8,901 nucleotides of DNA from Bryobacterales bacterium (GTDB lineage Bacteria > Acidobacteriota > Terriglobia > Bryobacterales > Bryobacteraceae). The stretch lies in contig JAEUQE010000296.1 of the NCBI GenBank assembly GCA_016789785.1, positions 1 to 8,901 of the forward strand, given 5' to 3'. How positions within the stretch are numbered: the stretch's first letter is position 1; every line of letters starts with the position of its first letter. The notes under the pieces were generated by a model, which did no database searches, was not told where the DNA came from, and saw nothing but the letters and a program-made list of their open reading frames with translations. Shown in pieces: positions 7,601 to 8,901 of this stretch. The position numbers were made by a program, and so were the translations under genes.

Positions 7601-8291
7601 GCACGTCGGCGCCGTGCGGACGCATTCTTTCGAGGTGAGTTTCGAGCGGCGGTTCCACAAAGGGTTCAACTTCCATACCTCTTACACACGGATGTACAAC
7701 GAGACGGCGGATTTCTTCTGGAACGAATTTGACGCGGCGCCGTCGTGGCGGGAGAGCAACGTTACCCGGCCGCACCGGTTCACCTTCACCACGGTGGCCG
7801 AATTGCCATTTGGGAAGGGGCGTGCGTTCCTGAGCCGTGGGCTCCTCAGCCACATCGCTGGTGGGTTCCAGGTGGCCGCCACTTATGAATACCAGCCTGG
7901 CGCATTGTTGGATTTCGGAAATCTTTTCTACTATGGAACATTCTCCGAAATTCTGAGTGGCGAGCGGACGCTTGAGCGCTGGTTCAACACGGCCAACTTC
8001 GAGCGAGTTCCCGCCAGGACTCCAGCGGCATTTCATCGGCGGGTATTCCCGACTCGGATCGACGGGTTGCGTGCTGACAGAACAAACCACTGGAACGCTA
8101 ACTTGCAACGAGAATTCGCCTTTCATGAGAGGCTCCGGCTGCAAATTCGAATGGACGCCTTCAACTTACAGAACCGTTCGCAGTTTGCTGCCCCCAACGT
8201 GAATCCGGTTTCGACAGATTTTGGGCGCGTAGTCAGCCAGTCGCCGACGACAAACCGGTTCCTGCAGGTGCAGGCGAGACTCGTGTTCTAG
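4611..8291 (+). CDS. Oar-like TonB-dependent outer-membrane receptor
   Basis: This 1,226-residue outer-membrane protein probably takes up a large substrate, such as a glycan, using TonB energy. A signal peptide spans residues 1-19 (hydrophobic VCALALAI, cleavage TAEA|Q). A carboxypeptidase-regulatory-like domain follows at about 22-108 (GAIFGRVLDPQ, ETGYFELPLLLPGNYAVEV). After SISVTAEAPLLET comes the plug, about 130-245, with the family hallmarks SIDGAPNNGRR (191-201), TIQEMKVET (212-220) and SRAGTNEYHGN (239-249). The remainder is beta-barrel, including YYGWFAQDAWRV near 660, and the protein ends in Phe (QARLVF), as outer-membrane barrels do. The length is normal for the acidobacterial Oar-like group. 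No obvious TonB box is visible. The ATG has a strong ribosome binding site. Its position after the BNR gene suggests one functional unit; the ligand is unknown. Confidence 0.93.
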   Translation: MRFIGYVCALALAIQTAEAQETRGAIFGRVLDPQDAAVVAAAVVARNVETNIRATATSNETGYFELPLLLPGNYAVEVEAAGFKKTVRTGIVLPVGSRVEVGVRLEIGSASESISVTAEAPLLETNSVSAGRIIDNRTIMSLPVMSNSIALVSQFSAGVSTSGNNQYHQVIAIGRASDYTTAGGVGGNEWSIDGAPNNGRRRWVSMAPVTDTIQEMKVETMNFDAAVGHTTGINFAMMSRAGTNEYHGNLTWQHWQQRWQGTPFFQKQLYYRRISEAETVGNTVLANQLRNTDKQASGRSNTYAGTVGGPVTIPKLVNGRNRLFFFFSFNGFKDAKPVPAAALNITLPTMAARMGDFSRMLQIGPQYQLHDPLSVRPDPGRATHVVRDPLPGNIVPRSRMINPMYEHYAKFLPATNNEPVNPRAEPLNTFIAANMPFNWEYKSFTNRVDYQVSDRHRLFGRVSYGRFFCDEYDWTWQTERGLHLGCQARWSRSGMIDYTWVKSASTIVNVMLAANQYREGATWTKPQQFPPSKVGLPAYLDQRAGSEALLPRVNVAGYMPISHPGFQYNSRFTTYSIKSELSHVHGNHTVRAGIDFRQQMYTGGGGGNTSGAFTFDNSFTRKDDDGLVPAGSLGHSWAAFLMGVPSRITLGTEDNFVATNPYYGWFAQDAWRVNRKLTVNFGLRMEYELGPIERFNRLIGRFDPALVLPITQAAQAAYARNPLPELAASSFRVLGGSTYPNVNGVPRRIWRNELMFLPRASFAYQATQRTVVRAGYGIYYDTMNVLNEGPTAASWLQANSAYTFPEDRTGFARETVTVPTNDFGLTWNTGNPARGISPVTDPFPLRADGTRFNVPVGSALGPMARSGQGWNFIDFDRRHARQQRWRAGLQRQLGSHMILDAAYAGSYSDRVPLAQTMSPLPSNFWADGMARNDALASNMNSNVTNPFHISHFGDLARTDPIAYQNISTQPFFQQTIIRKNQLLRPNPQMNGLVNRTAHVGAVRTHSFEVSFERRFHKGFNFHTSYTRMYNETADFFWNEFDAAPSWRESNVTRPHRFTFTTVAELPFGKGRAFLSRGLLSHIAGGFQVAATYEYQPGALLDFGNLFYYGTFSEILSGERTLERWFNTANFERVPARTPAAFHRRVFPTRIDGLRADRTNHWNANLQREFAFHERLRLQIRMDAFNLQNRSQFAAPNVNPVSTDFGRVVSQSPTTNRFLQVQARLVF

Positions 8292-8510
8292 AAGCCGTTG
8301 TTCGAGTCGCAACAAGAATCTGGGTCTCGTTGAAGGGTCCAGGCGGGCGACCTTGAGTCCAGCCGCGTGCAGCAGTGCGTCCATGTCATCGCAGCCGCGC
8401 GGATAGAAGTGGTCGAGTTTGCAGCGTTTCTCGTCACCGGGGCGCGATCCCCGCGGAAAGGGCTTGGATCATTTGGTGAAATCCGGGCCGATCTGGGCAA
8501 GCAGAGTCCA
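8292..8510 (-). other. Region without an intact gene; unidentified open frame with one stop
   Basis: Between the receptor stop and the transposase remnant I see no complete gene and no clear terminator. On the minus strand one frame reads WTLLAQIGPDFTK from 8510, hits TGA at 8471-8469, then stays open to the receptor end, including KLDHFYPRGCDDMDALLHAA and LKVARLDPS. It has protein-like composition but I do not recognise a family. It may be the broken end of a gene fused to, or interrupted by, the neighbouring mobile element. It could also be a chance frame. A short inverted repeat, TTGTT (8298-8302) and AACAA (8311-8315), is too weak to call a terminator. Confidence 0.3.
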
Positions 8511-8901
8511 GCCGCCGCCACCAGATCCTTTCTGGGCCAGACCGCTAACATGGGTTGAACCGCCTTGCCGCCCTGATAGGTGGGCTGGGCTTGTTATTTC
8601 CAACTCCCGATGATGGCCGCTTCAAATCGATGGTGGCAATCCTTTGGTCCGCGCCTCGCCGCCCGATCTCTTGCACCAGTTCCCGATTCACTTGGGCCAA
8701 AGTCCGCTGTGGCCACTCTCATCGGGGACATCAATCACGTGTCCCAGCGGTATCTCACTCTGCACCTGCTTCAACTTCTCCTCGTCGTGAAACTGATCGA
8801 GGAGCTTCCACGCCGCTTCCGGCGAGGGGGCACTTCATGACCGCTTCTTCGAGTGCGGGATCGATCTCGAACAACATGTCCCCTTCGACCGGAGATTTCG
8901 G
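8511..8901 (-). pseudogene. Degraded IS1380-family transposase fragment
   Basis: Read on the minus strand from the window edge, pieces of one protein continue through several frames. They are EGDMLFEIDPALEEAVMKCP, then (shifted near 8790) WKLLDQFHDEEKLKQV through HVIDVPDESG, then (shifted near 8705) LAQVNRELVQEIGRRGADQ and IATIDL. After a further shift come AAIIGSWK, an in-frame TAA, and QAQPTYQGGKAVQPMLAVW with KDLVAA. Order and content fit the N-terminal half of IS1380-family DDE transposases, where the ATIDLDA-like segment carries the first catalytic Asp and is followed by a conserved YQGGKGYQP-like stretch. At least three frameshifts and one stop make it inactive. The C-terminal half is missing; the similarity stops near 8511. 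The start lies outside the window, so the element's far end cannot be judged. Confidence 0.75.

Noticed and set aside
4953..8144. Several long minus-strand open frames (151-195 codons) opposite the receptor gene
   Set aside because: They carry no recognisable domains and lie wholly antisense to a gene with clear signal peptide, plug and barrel motifs. They reflect the codon bias of the true frame.
8298..8315. TTGTT/AACAA inverted repeat after the receptor stop as a terminator
   Set aside because: The stem is only five AT-rich pairs with no T-run behind it.
1..8901. tRNA, rRNA, CRISPR array or origin
   Set aside because: I saw no cloverleaf-like, rRNA-like or regularly spaced repeat structure on either strand.

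Overview
The window looks like part of a carbohydrate-uptake and catabolism locus from a moderately GC-rich Gram-negative bacterium. An acidobacterium of the Bryobacter/Solibacter type is the best guess. The main pointer is the 1,226-residue Oar-like TonB-dependent receptor with an N-terminal carboxypeptidase-regulatory-like domain, next to a Tat-exported BNR-repeat protein; both are greatly expanded in that group. This assignment is inference from family composition, not a database match.

Layout. Positions 23-2301 hold a minus-strand two-gene operon transcribed leftwards: an HpcH/HpaI-type aldolase (1522-2301), then an FGGY-family carbohydrate kinase (23-1525), coupled by a 4-nt ATGA overlap. 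A divergent regulatory region (2302-2407) separates it from a plus-strand GntR-type (FCD-like) regulator (2408-3145). Next come a promoter and a potentially structured leader (3163-3344), a Tat-signal BNR-repeat (sialidase-like) protein (3345-4496), a 114-base gap with a 21-bp-spaced direct repeat, and the TonB-dependent receptor (4611-8291). The right end (8292-8901) carries no intact gene. It holds the frameshifted remains of an IS1380-family transposase on the minus strand and a short unidentified open frame beside it.

How the genes may work together (inference): the receptor brings a glycan or glycoside into the periplasm, the Tat-exported BNR protein acts on it there, and the cytoplasmic kinase and aldolase process a released sugar or sugar acid. 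The GntR regulator would respond to a metabolite and control both sides. Supporting this, the aldolase promoter and the promoter upstream of the BNR gene share an identical 12-bp block (TATTGACATTTT) over the -35 element, on opposite sides of the regulator gene.

The substrate is not evident from the sequence. No dehydrogenase, dehydratase or isomerase is present, and the operon may continue beyond the left edge. The most interesting points are the shared promoter block, the possibly leaderless GTG starts of both divergent genes, the folded leader of the BNR gene, and the absence of a visible sialidase FRIP motif in the BNR protein.
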